This document shows positions 28,059-37,539 of a stretch of DNA of 64,000 nt, in pieces. Source of the DNA: an uncultured Paracoccaceae bacterium (GTDB taxonomy: Bacteria > Pseudomonadota > Alphaproteobacteria > Rhodobacterales > Rhodobacteraceae); assembly GCA_947489445.1 (NCBI GenBank), contig CANLDN010000006.1:124001-188000 (forward strand). Direction: 5' to 3'. Position numbers and translations under genes: made by a program. The notes below the pieces were generated by a model that saw nothing but the letters and a program-made list of their open reading frames with translations, ran no database searches and was not told the DNA's origin. The stretch's first letter is position 1; each line of letters starts with the position of its first letter.

Positions 28059-29471
28059 TTAAGTTCGGGCGTAGACATCCTCATAACGGATAATGTCGTC
28101 TTCCCCCAAATAACTACCTGTTTGTACCTCGATCAGCACCATTGGCAGCTTGCCGGGGTTTTCCATGCGATGTGTCGCGCCAAGCGGTACGTAAACCGAC
28201 TGATTTTCGGTCACCAACTGTACCTCATCGCCAATGGTAACGCTGGCGGTCCCCTGCACCACGATCCAATGCTCTGCTCTGTGGTGATGCGATTGGAGGG
28301 AAAGCGCAGCGCCAGGATTGACAACAATGCGTTTGACCTGAAACCGATCGCCGATCGCTAAACTTTCAAACCAACCCCAGGGCCTGTGATCCTTAGGGAA
28401 ACTTTCGGCTTGTGGTGCGCCTTTAGATTTCAACGCTGCAACAGCGGTTTTGACCTGTTGCGTATTGTCTTTGTGGCTGATCAATACCGCATCCGGCATC
28501 GCGACTGCGACAATGTCCTTCAGGCCGATGCCTACGATGTTTTGTCCTTCGACTTCGGATCGCAGTAATGAGTTTTCGCAATCAATGGCCGTTGCAGCGC
28601 CCGAGAGCGCAATACCGTCACTTTCCGTTTCACGCCATACGGCCGCCCAGTCGCCAAGATCTGACCAACCATCCCGATAAGGGACGACGCTGAGGTTATT
28701 GGCTTTTTCCATGACCGCGTAATCAATCGAGATCGCAGGCGATTTCGCCCATGGTTCAGGGGCAAGCCGCAGGAACCCGAGATCGGTCTTTGCCTCATTG
28801 ACTGCTTGCTCAACAGCTTTGACCATTTCAGGCGCGGACGAGGCATAGGCCGCCAAAATAGATCTGACTGAGAAAAGAAATATCCCCGCATTCCAAAGGT
28901 AGCGTTTATCAGCCAGCATTTCCGCCGCCTGCGCCGCATCAGGTTTTTCTACAAATGATTTCAAAGGAATGGGATGAGCATCGCAACATGGATGTGTTGC
29001 CAAGGCGAGGTAACCATAGCCGGTTTCCGCACGGTCGGGCGTGATCCCAAACGTGACAAGCTGGCCCAGCTCAGCGGTGGGGATTGCCTTTGCGACCGCG
29101 GCATCGAACTTGGCTGCATCTGGGATCACATGGTCAGATGGTGCCACCAGCATAAGTCCGTCAGGGTCGGTTTCGGCCAAATGCAGCGCGGCGGCCAGAA
29201 TCGCGGGGGCCGTGTCCCGCCCTTCGGGTTCGATCAGAACGGTGCCGGGTGCCACGCCCGCTTCTTGCAGTTGTTGGACGACGATAAACCGGAACGCATC
29301 GGAGGTCACAACAATCGGTGGCGCGTAGCGGTCCCCCTGTAGGCGTTTTGCGCTGGCCTGGAATAGGCTTTCATCGCCGATCAATGGGGAAAACTGCTTG
29401 GGATAGCTTTTGCGCGATAGGGGCCAAAGCCGCGTGCCTGACCCGCCGCATAAAAGAACCGGAGTGATCAT
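28059..29471 (-). CDS. manC: mannose-1-phosphate guanylyltransferase / mannose-6-phosphate isomerase
   Basis: 470 residues from ATG 29471, preceded by GGGGAGG. Bifunctional type II enzyme. N-terminal pyrophosphorylase signature LLCGGSGTRLWPLSRKSYPK, then FVEKP and WNAGIFLF. The C-terminal cupin isomerase domain has RPWGWFESL, VKRIVVNPGAALSLQSHHHR and AEHWIVVQGTASV, with the metal-binding QxHxH..E residues. Makes GDP-mannose, the substrate for Gmd. Last of a leftward gmd-fcl-manC operon with 3- and 14-base gaps. Confidence 0.95.
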   Translation of the reverse strand: MITPVLLCGGSGTRLWPLSRKSYPKQFSPLIGDESLFQASAKRLQGDRYAPPIVVTSDAFRFIVVQQLQEAGVAPGTVLIEPEGRDTAPAILAAALHLAETDPDGLMLVAPSDHVIPDAAKFDAAVAKAIPTAELGQLVTFGITPDRAETGYGYLALATHPCCDAHPIPLKSFVEKPDAAQAAEMLADKRYLWNAGIFLFSVRSILAAYASSAPEMVKAVEQAVNEAKTDLGFLRLAPEPWAKSPAISIDYAVMEKANNLSVVPYRDGWSDLGDWAAVWRETESDGIALSGAATAIDCENSLLRSEVEGQNIVGIGLKDIVAVAMPDAVLISHKDNTQQVKTAVAALKSKGAPQAESFPKDHRPWGWFESLAIGDRFQVKRIVVNPGAALSLQSHHHRAEHWIVVQGTASVTIGDEVQLVTENQSVYVPLGATHRMENPGKLPMVLIEVQTGSYLGEDDIIRYEDVYART

Positions 29472-29485
29472 CGATATCCTCCCCT

Positions 29486-30454
29486 TCAACTTGCGCGCAG
29501 GGCGCTGCCCGCATCAATTTGCGCCAAATACCAATCGTAGGTTGCTCTGATCCCGTCGCGCAGATTGACATTTGCGCGCCAACCTAGCCGGTTGATCTGG
29601 CTGACGTCCATCAGTTTGCGCGCAGCGCCGTCTGGTTTGGTCGGGTCGCATATGATTTGTCCCTTAAAATCTACTACCTCAGCAACGGTCCTGGCCAGTT
29701 CCAGGATAGATGTGTCGCGGCCCGTGCCGATATTGATGTGGCTGCGCATGGGATGGGTTTCGGCCGCATAGGTTTGACGATCCAGTTGCATCACAAACAG
29801 CGCGGCACTGGCCAGATCATCCACATGAAGGAATTCGCGCCGCGGCTTACCGGTCCCCCAGATAGGCACCTGATCCGCCTCTGTCTTGGCAGCGTGATGA
29901 AACCGGTCAATCAGGCTGGGCAGCACATGGGCATGTTCGGGGTGAAAGTTATCCCCAGGCCCATAAAGGTTTGTGGGCATGATCGAGCGGTAATCAGTTC
30001 CGTGCTGCCTGTTGTAGCTTTCGCAAAGCTTGATGCCTGCGATCTTGGCCACTGCGTAGGGTTCATTTGTGGGTTCCAGCGGGCCGGTCAGCAAGGCATG
30101 TTCTGCCATCGGCTGTGCAGCATCGCGTGGATAGATGCAGGACGAACCAAGCTGCAAAAGGCGTTGCACGCCGACGTTATGGGCGGCATGGATCACATTG
30201 CAGGTGATCATCAGGTTTTCATAGATGAAGTCAGCCGGATAGGTGTCATTGGCCATGATCCCCCCAACCTTCGCGGCTGCAAGGATCACCGTATTGGGGC
30301 GCTGAGTACGCATGAAATGACGCACAGCCGCCTGATCTGTCAGGTCAAGTTGCGCCCGCGTGGCGGTGATCAGCTCATGCTCCCCTTTGGCCGCAAGCTG
30401 GCGCAATATCGCGCTGCCTACCATGCCATTATGTCCAGCTATGTAGATGCGCAT
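29486..30454 (-). CDS. fcl: GDP-L-fucose synthase
   Basis: 322 residues. NADPH-dependent 3,5-epimerase/4-reductase converting GDP-4-keto-6-deoxymannose to GDP-L-fucose. Motifs: [57 protein letters not shown] (catalytic Tyr-x3-Lys), [18 protein letters not shown]. Follows gmd by three bases. Cytosolic. Confidence 0.96.
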   Translation of the reverse strand: MRIYIAGHNGMVGSAILRQLAAKGEHELITATRAQLDLTDQAAVRHFMRTQRPNTVILAAAKVGGIMANDTYPADFIYENLMITCNVIHAAHNVGVQRLLQLGSSCIYPRDAAQPMAEHALLTGPLEPTNEPYAVAKIAGIKLCESYNRQHGTDYRSIMPTNLYGPGDNFHPEHAHVLPSLIDRFHHAAKTEADQVPIWGTGKPRREFLHVDDLASAALFVMQLDRQTYAAETHPMRSHINIGTGRDTSILELARTVAEVVDFKGQIICDPTKPDGAARKLMDVSQINRLGWRANVNLRDGIRATYDWYLAQIDAGSALRAS

Positions 30455-30457
30455 TAC

Positions 30458-31579
30458 CTATGCCTCGACTGAAACGGGCATATTCAGTCCATGTTCTTGC
30501 AACAGAGCATGGCGTCGTGCGGATTTCAGATCTTCGGTCACCATTTCCGCGCACATCTCTTGCGCGGTGATTTGCGGCGTCCAACCCAATTTCGCCTTGG
30601 CCTTTGCCGGGTTGCCGAGCAGCGTTTCGACCTCTGCTGGTCGAAAATAGCGTTGGTCGATGCGCATGACCACATCACCAACGCGGACACGGGGCGCGCG
30701 GTCGCTCGTGACGGCGGTCACCGTGGCTGTTTCATTCAGGCCGACGCCCGAGAACGCCAATGTCAGCCCCAGTTCTGATGCGGCCCAGATGATGAAATCC
30801 CGGACGGAGTATTGTTGGCCGGTCGCGATCACAAAGTCCTCTGGTCGGTCTTGTTGCAGCATCATCCACTGCATCCGCACATAGTCCTTGGCATGCCCCC
30901 AATCCCGTAACGCGTCGATGTTGCCCATGTAAAGACAGTCCTGCAGGCCCAGCGCGATGTTGGACAAGCCGCGTGTGATTTTGCGGGTGACGAAGGTTTC
31001 ACCACGCCGGGGACTTTCGTGGTTAAACAGGATGCCATTACAGGCATACATGCCGTAGGCCTCGCGGTAATTCACGCAGGTCCAGTACGCATACATCTTG
31101 GCAACAGCATAGGGGCTGCGCGGGTGAAAAGGGGTTTGCTCTGTCTGCGGTGTTTCACGCACTAGTCCGTAAAGCTCGGAAGTTGAGGCTTGATAGAAAC
31201 GGGTTTTGTCTTCGCGCTTGAGAAACCGGATGGCTTCGAGAAGTCGCAAGGTTCCGATGGCATCGACATCGGCGGTATATTCCGGTGCTTCAAAACTGAC
31301 AGCGACATGGGATTGAGCACCAAGGTTATACACTTCATCCGGTTTCACCTCAGCCATGATGCGGGTCAGGTTGGAGCTGTCGGTCAGGTCGCCATAATGA
31401 AGCTTAAACCGGGCATTATCGGTCTGCGGGTCTTCGTAAATGTGATCTACCCGATCCGTGTTGAACAGCGATGCACGGCGCTTGATCCCATGCACCTCGT
31501 AGCCTTTTTCAAGCAGCAGTTCGGCCAGATAGGACCCGTCCTGTCCCGTTATCCCCGTAATGAGCGCGCGTTTAACCAT
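30458..31579 (-). CDS. gmd: GDP-mannose 4,6-dehydratase
   Basis: 373 residues. Converts GDP-mannose to GDP-4-keto-6-deoxymannose with NADP. Motifs: [55 protein letters not shown] (Tyr-x3-Lys), [17 protein letters not shown] and [10 protein letters not shown]. First gene of the gmd-fcl-manC operon. Divergent from the DUF2793 gene across a 147-base gap. Confidence 0.97.
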   Translation of the reverse strand: MVKRALITGITGQDGSYLAELLLEKGYEVHGIKRRASLFNTDRVDHIYEDPQTDNARFKLHYGDLTDSSNLTRIMAEVKPDEVYNLGAQSHVAVSFEAPEYTADVDAIGTLRLLEAIRFLKREDKTRFYQASTSELYGLVRETPQTEQTPFHPRSPYAVAKMYAYWTCVNYREAYGMYACNGILFNHESPRRGETFVTRKITRGLSNIALGLQDCLYMGNIDALRDWGHAKDYVRMQWMMLQQDRPEDFVIATGQQYSVRDFIIWAASELGLTLAFSGVGLNETATVTAVTSDRAPRVRVGDVVMRIDQRYFRPAEVETLLGNPAKAKAKLGWTPQITAQEMCAEMVTEDLKSARRHALLQEHGLNMPVSVEA

Positions 31580-31726
31580 GATGAACCTTTCAGACCCCGT
31601 TAACCATTACGTGTCCCATAGGTCTTAAAGTTGCGTTAACCGTCGCGCGGTGTGGCAAGACATCGTTGACGAGATAACCCCAATACTGCGCGCGATTTCA
31701 TCTCATTGCGGAAGGCGCGATTTTTC

Positions 31727-32488
31727 ATGTCCGAACAAACACCTAACCTGTCACTGCCGTTCATCATGCCTGCTCAGGCGCAAAAGCACGTCACCCATAA
31801 CGAGGCGATTGAGCTGCTTGATATGATTGTCCAACTGACCTTGGAGGAGACTGCGGCGACTGTGCCACCCGGTCTGGCGGAGGAGGGGCAAGCGTGGGCG
31901 CTGGGCCCTGGAGCAACTGGTGCCTGGGCGGGGCGGGATGATATGATAGCCACCTGGCGGGGCGGTGGTTGGCTGTTTGTCGCCCCGCGTGACGGCTGGT
32001 TGGCGTGGGTGCGTGATGTGGCGCAGATGCAGGCCTTTACCGGCGGCGCGTGGGTCGCCCAGGGCGATTCGGAATTGCAGAACCTGCCCAGCGTCGGGAT
32101 CAATGCGACGGCGGATGCGACCAATCGGTTAAGCGTAAACGCGGCGGCGACATTGCTGAACAATGATGGGGCCGGTCATCAGGTCAAGATCAACAAGGCT
32201 GTCGTTGGTGATACAGCCTCATTGCTGTACCAGACCGGGTTTTCCGGGCGTGCCGAGATGGGCCTGGCAGGCAATGATGATTTCAGCATCAAAGTCAGTG
32301 CCGATGGGTCATCATTTGCGACCGCGCTGACCGTCGTTGCCGCAGATGGGCATGTGCAGATTGGCGAAGTACTGAACCTTCTTCCGGGTGTTGGCCCGGC
32401 GATCCCTGCTGTGGGTGATGTCTATTTTGATAGCACGACCAGCAAGCTGCGTTGCTATGACGGCACCGTTTGGCAGGATCTGTTCTAG
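31727..32488 (+). CDS. DUF2793 domain-containing protein
   Basis: 253 residues from ATG 31727 (MSEQTPNLSLPFIMPAQAQKHVTHNEAI). The N-terminal half is the DUF2793 module (PAQAQKHVTHNEAIELLD, WRGGGWLFVAPRDGWLAWVRD, TGGAWV). The C-terminal half is beta-rich, similar to tail-fibre or spike stalks (VSADGSSFATALTVVAADGHVQIG, FDSTTSKLRCYDGTVWQ). DUF2793 proteins occur in phage-like and gene-transfer-agent loci of Rhodobacterales, where related spike proteins bind capsule (recollection). Here there is no phage gene around; the neighbours make surface polysaccharide. The stop shares CTAG with the convergent ROK gene. Confidence 0.85.
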   Translation: MSEQTPNLSLPFIMPAQAQKHVTHNEAIELLDMIVQLTLEETAATVPPGLAEEGQAWALGPGATGAWAGRDDMIATWRGGGWLFVAPRDGWLAWVRDVAQMQAFTGGAWVAQGDSELQNLPSVGINATADATNRLSVNAAATLLNNDGAGHQVKINKAVVGDTASLLYQTGFSGRAEMGLAGNDDFSIKVSADGSSFATALTVVAADGHVQIGEVLNLLPGVGPAIPAVGDVYFDSTTSKLRCYDGTVWQDLF

Positions 32489-33693
32489 GCCCAAAGGCCC
32501 GTATTTGTATCCAGCAGATATTGCGAGAAGATGGGCCCACATGCCGCGCCGATTGCGCGCGCATTACCGCCTATGGTTCCCGCCTCAATCCTAGGCGGAA
32601 TCAGGCCGCGTTTGTCCTGTGTGGCAATATAACGTCGGACCCGTTCAACAAGTGCGGTTCTGATCTCAGCTGGGAACGCGCCGTCGATCAGGACCGCCTC
32701 GAAATCAATAACTGAACAGACAGACAGGCTGGCCTTGGCCAGTTCCTGTGCTGTCTGGCCCAGCCATGGTTCTACATAGCGCGCAATCGGCGTCCAATCC
32801 TGCGGGCTTTGCCAGATCAGGGCCGGGTCCAAGTCGACCTCTCGCAATCGCCTTTCCAGCAAGTGGATTGAGGCAGTATCGATCAGTTGCTTGCTCTCTC
32901 CATTTGGTCCGATACTGCGTAATGCGCCAAGCGCGCCGGCGTTCCCTTGTCGCCCCTCGAACACCGAATGGTTCAGCACGACCCCGCCACCAACGAATGC
33001 GCCAAGAAAGAAATACGCATAGTCACAGAATGCCTTGCCCCGGCCATATACGTGTTCTGCCTGACAGGCTGCTGTTGCGTCATTCATCATCGCGATAGGT
33101 AGATCGCTGAAACGCCCCACAGCGCCGCGCATGTCGATATCTTTCCAAGACATAAACGTTTTTGCTGTGGGGTCCGAGGCATCCTGCCAGTTCCACATTT
33201 CAAATGGAGCAGCAATGCCGATACCACAGATTCGGTCCATCTCGGCCGCGCTCAGACCATCAAAAATTGTGGCCATACCATCCGCGAGAAAGCCAAAGAT
33301 GTCCTGCGGAACCGGGGCGGTGTAGGTCATTTGCATCTGCTGACGGACAACCCCTGTGAAATCCATCAGCAACAAGTCGGCAGATCGGCGCCCAATCTTC
33401 AGACCAATTGACAAGACACCATCGGGGGCCAGACGTATGGGTACAGATGGCTTGCCGACTTTCCCTCGTGTCGGAGCGCCGCGGCTGAGCAGGTGGTCTT
33501 TTTCAAGCCGCTTCAGAATCGCAGAGACCGTTGGCGGTGACAGGCCTGCCAGTCTGGCCAGGTCACTGCCGGGTAACTCGCCATGCCGTTGCAACAGCGA
33601 CAAAAGCAGCCGTTCGTTGTGATTGCGCACACCCTTCTGGCTGAGGCCAGTACTGATTGATCTAACAACACCGTCGTCCATTCCGCTGACCAT
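32485..33693 (-). CDS. ROK family transcriptional regulator
   Basis: 402 residues from ATG 33693, preceded by GGAGG eight bases away. N-terminal winged helix (about 20-75: NERLLLSLLQRHGELPGSDLARLAG, PTVSAILKRLEKD), then the sugar-kinase-like ROK domain (LSIGLKIGRRSADLLLMDF, CGIGIAAPFEMWN, FFLGAFVGGGVVLN). The zinc motif of classical ROK proteins (ExGH and CxCGxxGC) is absent: the region reads GRQGNAGALGALRSIGPNGE, so metal-free sugar sensing is likely. Divergent from frcBCA, so it probably represses the importer and senses its substrate. The stop shares CTAG with the convergent DUF2793 gene. Confidence 0.9.
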   Translation of the reverse strand: MVSGMDDGVVRSISTGLSQKGVRNHNERLLLSLLQRHGELPGSDLARLAGLSPPTVSAILKRLEKDHLLSRGAPTRGKVGKPSVPIRLAPDGVLSIGLKIGRRSADLLLMDFTGVVRQQMQMTYTAPVPQDIFGFLADGMATIFDGLSAAEMDRICGIGIAAPFEMWNWQDASDPTAKTFMSWKDIDMRGAVGRFSDLPIAMMNDATAACQAEHVYGRGKAFCDYAYFFLGAFVGGGVVLNHSVFEGRQGNAGALGALRSIGPNGESKQLIDTASIHLLERRLREVDLDPALIWQSPQDWTPIARYVEPWLGQTAQELAKASLSVCSVIDFEAVLIDGAFPAEIRTALVERVRRYIATQDKRGLIPPRIEAGTIGGNARAIGAACGPIFSQYLLDTNTGLWA

Positions 33694-33729
33694 AGGCGGG
33701 TCCTCCATCATATGAAATACACCAAATCC

Positions 33730-33756
33730 ATTAATAAGTAAAATTAACTAATTAAT
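33730..33756. promoter_or_regulatory. AT-rich, partly symmetrical site between ROK regulator and frcB
   Basis: A 27-base AT-only block, apart from one G and one C, bounded by ATTAAT at each end with AGT...ACT inside, in the 166-base divergent region. A TTGACA follows at 33756-33761 in the frcB direction, so a repressor here would cover the -35. Candidate ROK operator; symmetry is imperfect and the -10 is poor. Confidence 0.4.
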
Positions 33757-33859
33757 TGACAGGTCCGTCCGAATCGCGCTTTGTTGAGAGTGAGGTTCGT
33801 TGGAGGCGGACCGTGCTGTGGGGGCAAAACCCCAGCAATTTCAATACTGGGAGGATATT

Positions 33860-34879
33860 ATGAAAAGACTGCTGACAGGAACGGCGCTTGCGCTGATGAC
33901 CACAAGCGGTGCGGCATTCGCAGGGGGCCATGGCGTGTCCGCTTGCCTGATCACCAAAACCGACACCAATCCATTTTTTGTGAAAATGCGTGAAGGTGCG
34001 GAAGCCGCAGCAGAGGCGAATAACATCACACTGCGATCCTATGCCGGTAAGGTTGATGGTGATCACGAAACCCAAGTGGCCGCGATTGAGACCTGCATCG
34101 CGGATGGCGCATCAGGTATCTTGCTGACTGCGTCGGACACGTCATCCATTGTTGGTGCAGTGACCCAGGCCCGCGAGGCCGGTTTGCTGGTGATCGCACT
34201 CGATACGCCGTTGGAGCCTATCGACGCGGCTGACGCCACATTTGCCACTGACAACTTCCTCGCGGGCGAACTGATCGGCCAATGGGCCGCCGCTACCCTT
34301 GGTGATGACGCGGCGAACGCCAAAATTGGCATGCTCGATCTTGCTGTGAGCCAGCCAAGTGTCGGTGTGCTGCGCGATCAAGGCTTTTTGCAAGGTTTTG
34401 GCATCGATCTGGGCGATCCCAATAAGTGGGGTGATGAAGATGACCCGCGTATTGTGGGCAATGACATCACCGCCGGGAACGAGGAAGGTGGCCGTCGTGC
34501 GATGGAAAACCTGTTAGCCGTCGATCCGATGATCAACGTGGTCTACACGATCAACGAACCTGCCGCTGCCGGCGCCTATGAAGCGCTGAAATCGATTGGA
34601 CGCGAAAATGACGTGCTGATTGTGTCGGTTGATGGCGGATGTCCGGGCGTTCAGAATGTCGCTGACGGTGTGATCGGGGCGACGTCGCAGCAATACCCGC
34701 TGCTGATGGCATCCAAAGGGATCGAGGCGATTGCGTCTTTTGCAGCCGACGGAACCTTGCCTGCCAACACGCCGGGCAAAGATTTCTTCGACACTGGTGT
34801 GGCGCTTGTCACGGATCGGCCCGCCGATGGTGTCGATAGCATTTCAGTCGCTGAAGGCATGGACCTGTGCTGGGGTTGA
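33860..34879 (+). CDS. frcB: fructose-type ABC transporter substrate-binding protein
   Basis: 339 residues from ATG 33860 with GGAGG eight bases upstream. Sec signal peptide [21 protein letters not shown]. Periplasmic binding protein fold of the ribose/LacI type: [34 protein letters not shown] [46 protein letters not shown]. The N-terminal motif matches rhizobial FrcB closely as I recall it, hence fructose (or a related sugar) as probable ligand. First gene of frcBCA, followed by a strong hairpin before the permease gene. Confidence 0.87.
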   Translation: MKRLLTGTALALMTTSGAAFAGGHGVSACLITKTDTNPFFVKMREGAEAAAEANNITLRSYAGKVDGDHETQVAAIETCIADGASGILLTASDTSSIVGAVTQAREAGLLVIALDTPLEPIDAADATFATDNFLAGELIGQWAAATLGDDAANAKIGMLDLAVSQPSVGVLRDQGFLQGFGIDLGDPNKWGDEDDPRIVGNDITAGNEEGGRRAMENLLAVDPMINVVYTINEPAAAGAYEALKSIGRENDVLIVSVDGGCPGVQNVADGVIGATSQQYPLLMASKGIEAIASFAADGTLPANTPGKDFFDTGVALVTDRPADGVDSISVAEGMDLCWG

Positions 34880-34900
34880 TCTGAGGCACTGATAAACATG

Positions 34901-34925
34901 AAGGGCGGGCCACGGTCCGCCCTTT
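34901..34925 (+). terminator. intercistronic hairpin between frcB and frcC
   Basis: AAGGGCGG / CCGCCCTT eight-base stem, extendable inward by a G-T wobble and two G-C pairs, followed by only one further T. Sits in the 70-base gap between the binding-protein and permease genes. Such hairpins usually protect the upstream mRNA or partly terminate, giving more binding protein than permease. Confidence 0.65.
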
Positions 34926-34949
34926 GCACAAATGGGGGAGGGACACGCC

Positions 34950-36017
34950 ATGCCAGCCGATCAGGATAATTTTGAAGCTGTTGTTCAGGCAAAGCGCACG
35001 GAGGCAGTTGCCGAATTCGATACACGAAAAAAGGGGCCGTTGGATAAACTGCAACATGCGTTGCATGTGAATCCCGCGCTGGTGCCGCTTTTCGTGTTGG
35101 TCGCGTCGATCATCGCCTTTGGGCTGCTGTTGGGGTCCAAATTCTTTTCTCCATTTGCTCTTACATTGATCCTGCAACAGGTCCAAATCGTGGGCATTGT
35201 CGCCGCGGCGCAAAGCGTTGTGATCCTGACCGCGGGCATTGACCTGTCGGTGGGGGCCATCATGGTGCTGTCGTCGGTGGTCATGGGGCAGTTCACATTC
35301 CGCTATGGGTTGCCCGTTGAGATCGCGATCGTCTGTGGTCTGCTGACGGGCATGATTTGCGGCTATATCAATGGCTGGCTCATCGCTGTGATGAAACTGC
35401 CGCCGTTTATCGTGACGCTTGGTATGTGGCAGATCGTTTTGGCAACAAATTTTCTGTATTCGGCCAACGAAACCATCCGTGCGCAAGAGATTGAGGCGAA
35501 TGCGCCGCTTCTTCAGGTTTTCGCGACCAAATTCAGCGTGGGCGGTGCCATTTTCACTGTTGGTGTGATCTTCATGGTCGTCCTGATGTTGGTCTTGGCG
35601 TATATTCTGAAGCATACGGCCTGGGGACGGCATGTTTACGCAGTGGGCGACGATCCAGAGGCGGCGCAGCTATCGGGGGTCAACGTCAAACGGACGCTGA
35701 TTTCGGTCTATGTGTTATCTGGCCTGATATGCGCCTTTGCAGGCTGGGCATTAATCGGGCGAATTGGGTCGGTGTCACCGACATCGGGGCAGCTTGCCAA
35801 TATCGAATCGATCACTGCGGTGGTCATCGGGGGTATTTCGCTCTTTGGCGGGCGCGGATCGATCCTTGGCGCGCTCTTTGGCGCGCTGATCGTTGGGGTC
35901 TTTACGCTTGGCCTACGGCTCGCCGGGGCTGACGCGCAGTGGACGTTCCTGCTGATCGGCGTGCTGATCATCGGTGCGGTTGCTGTGGACCAGTGGATTA
36001 GAAAGGTATCAGCATAA
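34950..36017 (+). CDS. frcC: fructose-type ABC transporter permease
   Basis: 355 residues from ATG 34950 (MPADQDNFEAVVQAKRTEAV), preceded by GGGGGAGGG; ATG 34932 would place the ribosome-binding site inside the gene. Hydrophobic with 8-10 membrane helices and a cytosolic N-terminus of about 50 residues. BPD_transp_2 motifs: VVILTAGIDLSVGAIMVLSS, GMICGYINGWLI, LPPFIVTLGMWQI, YAVGDDPEAAQLSGVNV and ITAVVIGGISLFGGRGSILG. Inner-membrane channel of the frc importer. Its stop overlaps the frcA start (TAATG). Confidence 0.88.
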   Translation: MPADQDNFEAVVQAKRTEAVAEFDTRKKGPLDKLQHALHVNPALVPLFVLVASIIAFGLLLGSKFFSPFALTLILQQVQIVGIVAAAQSVVILTAGIDLSVGAIMVLSSVVMGQFTFRYGLPVEIAIVCGLLTGMICGYINGWLIAVMKLPPFIVTLGMWQIVLATNFLYSANETIRAQEIEANAPLLQVFATKFSVGGAIFTVGVIFMVVLMLVLAYILKHTAWGRHVYAVGDDPEAAQLSGVNVKRTLISVYVLSGLICAFAGWALIGRIGSVSPTSGQLANIESITAVVIGGISLFGGRGSILGALFGALIVGVFTLGLRLAGADAQWTFLLIGVLIIGAVAVDQWIRKVSA

Positions 36018-36793
36018 TGGAACCCATTCTAAAGGGGCGCGGATTGGTCAAGCGGTATGGGCGTGTCACTGCGCTCGATCAATGCGACTTTGACCTTTAT
36101 CCCGGCGAAATTCTGGCCGTGATTGGTGACAATGGTGCAGGCAAATCAACGCTGATCAAGGCGGTTTCGGGTGCCGTGGTGCCCGACGACGGCCAGGTTT
36201 ATCTGGAAGGAAAACCAGTTCGGTTCACTTCCCCCACGGATGCGCGCAAGGAAGGGATCGAAACCGTCTATCAAACGCTGGCCATGTCGCCTGCATTGTC
36301 GATTGCAGACAACATGTTCATGGGCCGGGAATTGCGTAGGCCTGGTTGGCGTGGGAAATACCTGCGACAGCTGGATCGGCCGCGCATGGAAAAACTAGCG
36401 CGTGATAAGCTGACCGAGCTGGGATTGATGACCATCCAGAACATCAATCAGGCGGTCGAGACGCTATCTGGCGGGCAGCGGCAAGGCGTCGCAGTGGCCC
36501 GTGCCGCAGCATTTGGGTCAAAGGTGATCATCCTTGATGAACCCACGGCGGCCCTTGGCGTCAAAGAATCACGTCGGGTGCTGGAATTGATCCTGGATGT
36601 GCGGTCGCGTGGCATTCCGATCATCCTGATCAGCCACAACATGCCTCACGTGTTCGAGGTGGCCGACAGAATCCATGTGCACAGGTTGGGCAAGCGGCTA
36701 TGTGTTATCGACCCAAAGGATTACACCATGTCTGATGCTGTGGCCTTTATGACCGGTGCGAAGGAAGCCCCGGCAGAGATGGTGACCGCCTAA
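36017..36793 (+). CDS. frcA: fructose-type ABC transporter ATP-binding protein
   Basis: 258 residues with one nucleotide-binding domain, unlike the double ATPase of the ribose-type operon at 56642. Walker A GDNGAGKST (37-45), signature LSGGQRQGVAVARA, Walker B KVIILDEPTAALG, H-loop LISHNM. A single-domain ATPase of this size in a B-C-A order is the FrcA arrangement. Ends the operon; no sugar kinase follows, in contrast to rhizobial frcBCAK. Confidence 0.88.
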   Translation: MEPILKGRGLVKRYGRVTALDQCDFDLYPGEILAVIGDNGAGKSTLIKAVSGAVVPDDGQVYLEGKPVRFTSPTDARKEGIETVYQTLAMSPALSIADNMFMGRELRRPGWRGKYLRQLDRPRMEKLARDKLTELGLMTIQNINQAVETLSGGQRQGVAVARAAAFGSKVIILDEPTAALGVKESRRVLELILDVRSRGIPIILISHNMPHVFEVADRIHVHRLGKRLCVIDPKDYTMSDAVAFMTGAKEAPAEMVTA

Positions 36794-36841
36794 CCCAAGG
36801 GTATATACAAAATTGATACAATGATTCTTGTCGTAGGGTGC

Positions 36842-36870
36842 TTGCGACGCCATAGGACCTCTGTTACATC
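36842..36870 (+). promoter_or_regulatory. candidate housekeeping promoter of the atp operon
   Basis: TTGCGA (36842-36847), 17-base spacer, TACATC (36865-36870), within the 185-base gap between frcA and atpH. Four matches to each consensus hexamer at best; the gap must hold an atp promoter, but this exact site is a guess. Confidence 0.3.
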
Positions 36871-36978
36871 CGCCGAGATTTTGCTGCTTTCGTGAAAACG
36901 AGGGCCTAACAAGTTGCCCTTTCGCTGCCCGTCACTCCGGGCCCAGTGAAGCCGGGCCAAGACATCGGAAGGGTGGAC

Positions 36979-37539
36979 GTGTCCGAAACAGCTGGAATTT
37001 CCACAGGCATTGCTGCGCGCTATGCAACGGCAGTGTTTGACCTCGCCAAAGAAGGCAAAACCATCAAGGCGCTCGAATCTGATATTGATGCACTCGAAGC
37101 CGCCATGCAGGACAGCGCTGATTTACGCACATTGCTCACCTCACCGCTGTATAGCCGCGACGAACAAGGCGCCGCAATCGCAGCGATCGCGAAGAAAATG
37201 AAATTGTCCGAAACAACGGGCAACGTGTTGAGCCTGTTGGCCGCAAAGCGTCGTTTGTTTGTGCTGCCCCATCTTGTCAGCGTCCTGAAGGATCGTTTGG
37301 CCGAAGAGCGTGGCGAAGTGACCGCAGAGGTCACAACCGCCAAGAAGCTGACCAAGGCGCAGTCGGACAAGCTGGCAAAAACACTCGAAGCCCAAGTGGG
37401 CAAATCTGTCACCATCAAAGAAACCGTCGATGAGGCAATCATTGGCGGTCTTATTGTTAAAGTGGGCTCCAAGATGATCGACACGTCGATCGCCTCCAAG
37501 CTCAACGCACTCCAGAACACTATGAAAGAGGTCGGATAA
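36979..37539 (+). CDS. atpH: F1 ATP synthase delta subunit
   Basis: 186 residues from GTG 36979 ([20 protein letters not shown]), the usual length, with GGAAGGGTGG upstream; an ATG 33 bases earlier would add residues not seen in the family. OSCP/delta motifs: [11 protein letters not shown] at the start and [22 protein letters not shown] at the end. Links F1 to the peripheral stalk. First gene of the F1 operon. Its TAA overlaps the atpA ATG. Confidence 0.96.
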   Translation: MSETAGISTGIAARYATAVFDLAKEGKTIKALESDIDALEAAMQDSADLRTLLTSPLYSRDEQGAAIAAIAKKMKLSETTGNVLSLLAAKRRLFVLPHLVSVLKDRLAEERGEVTAEVTTAKKLTKAQSDKLAKTLEAQVGKSVTIKETVDEAIIGGLIVKVGSKMIDTSIASKLNALQNTMKEVG

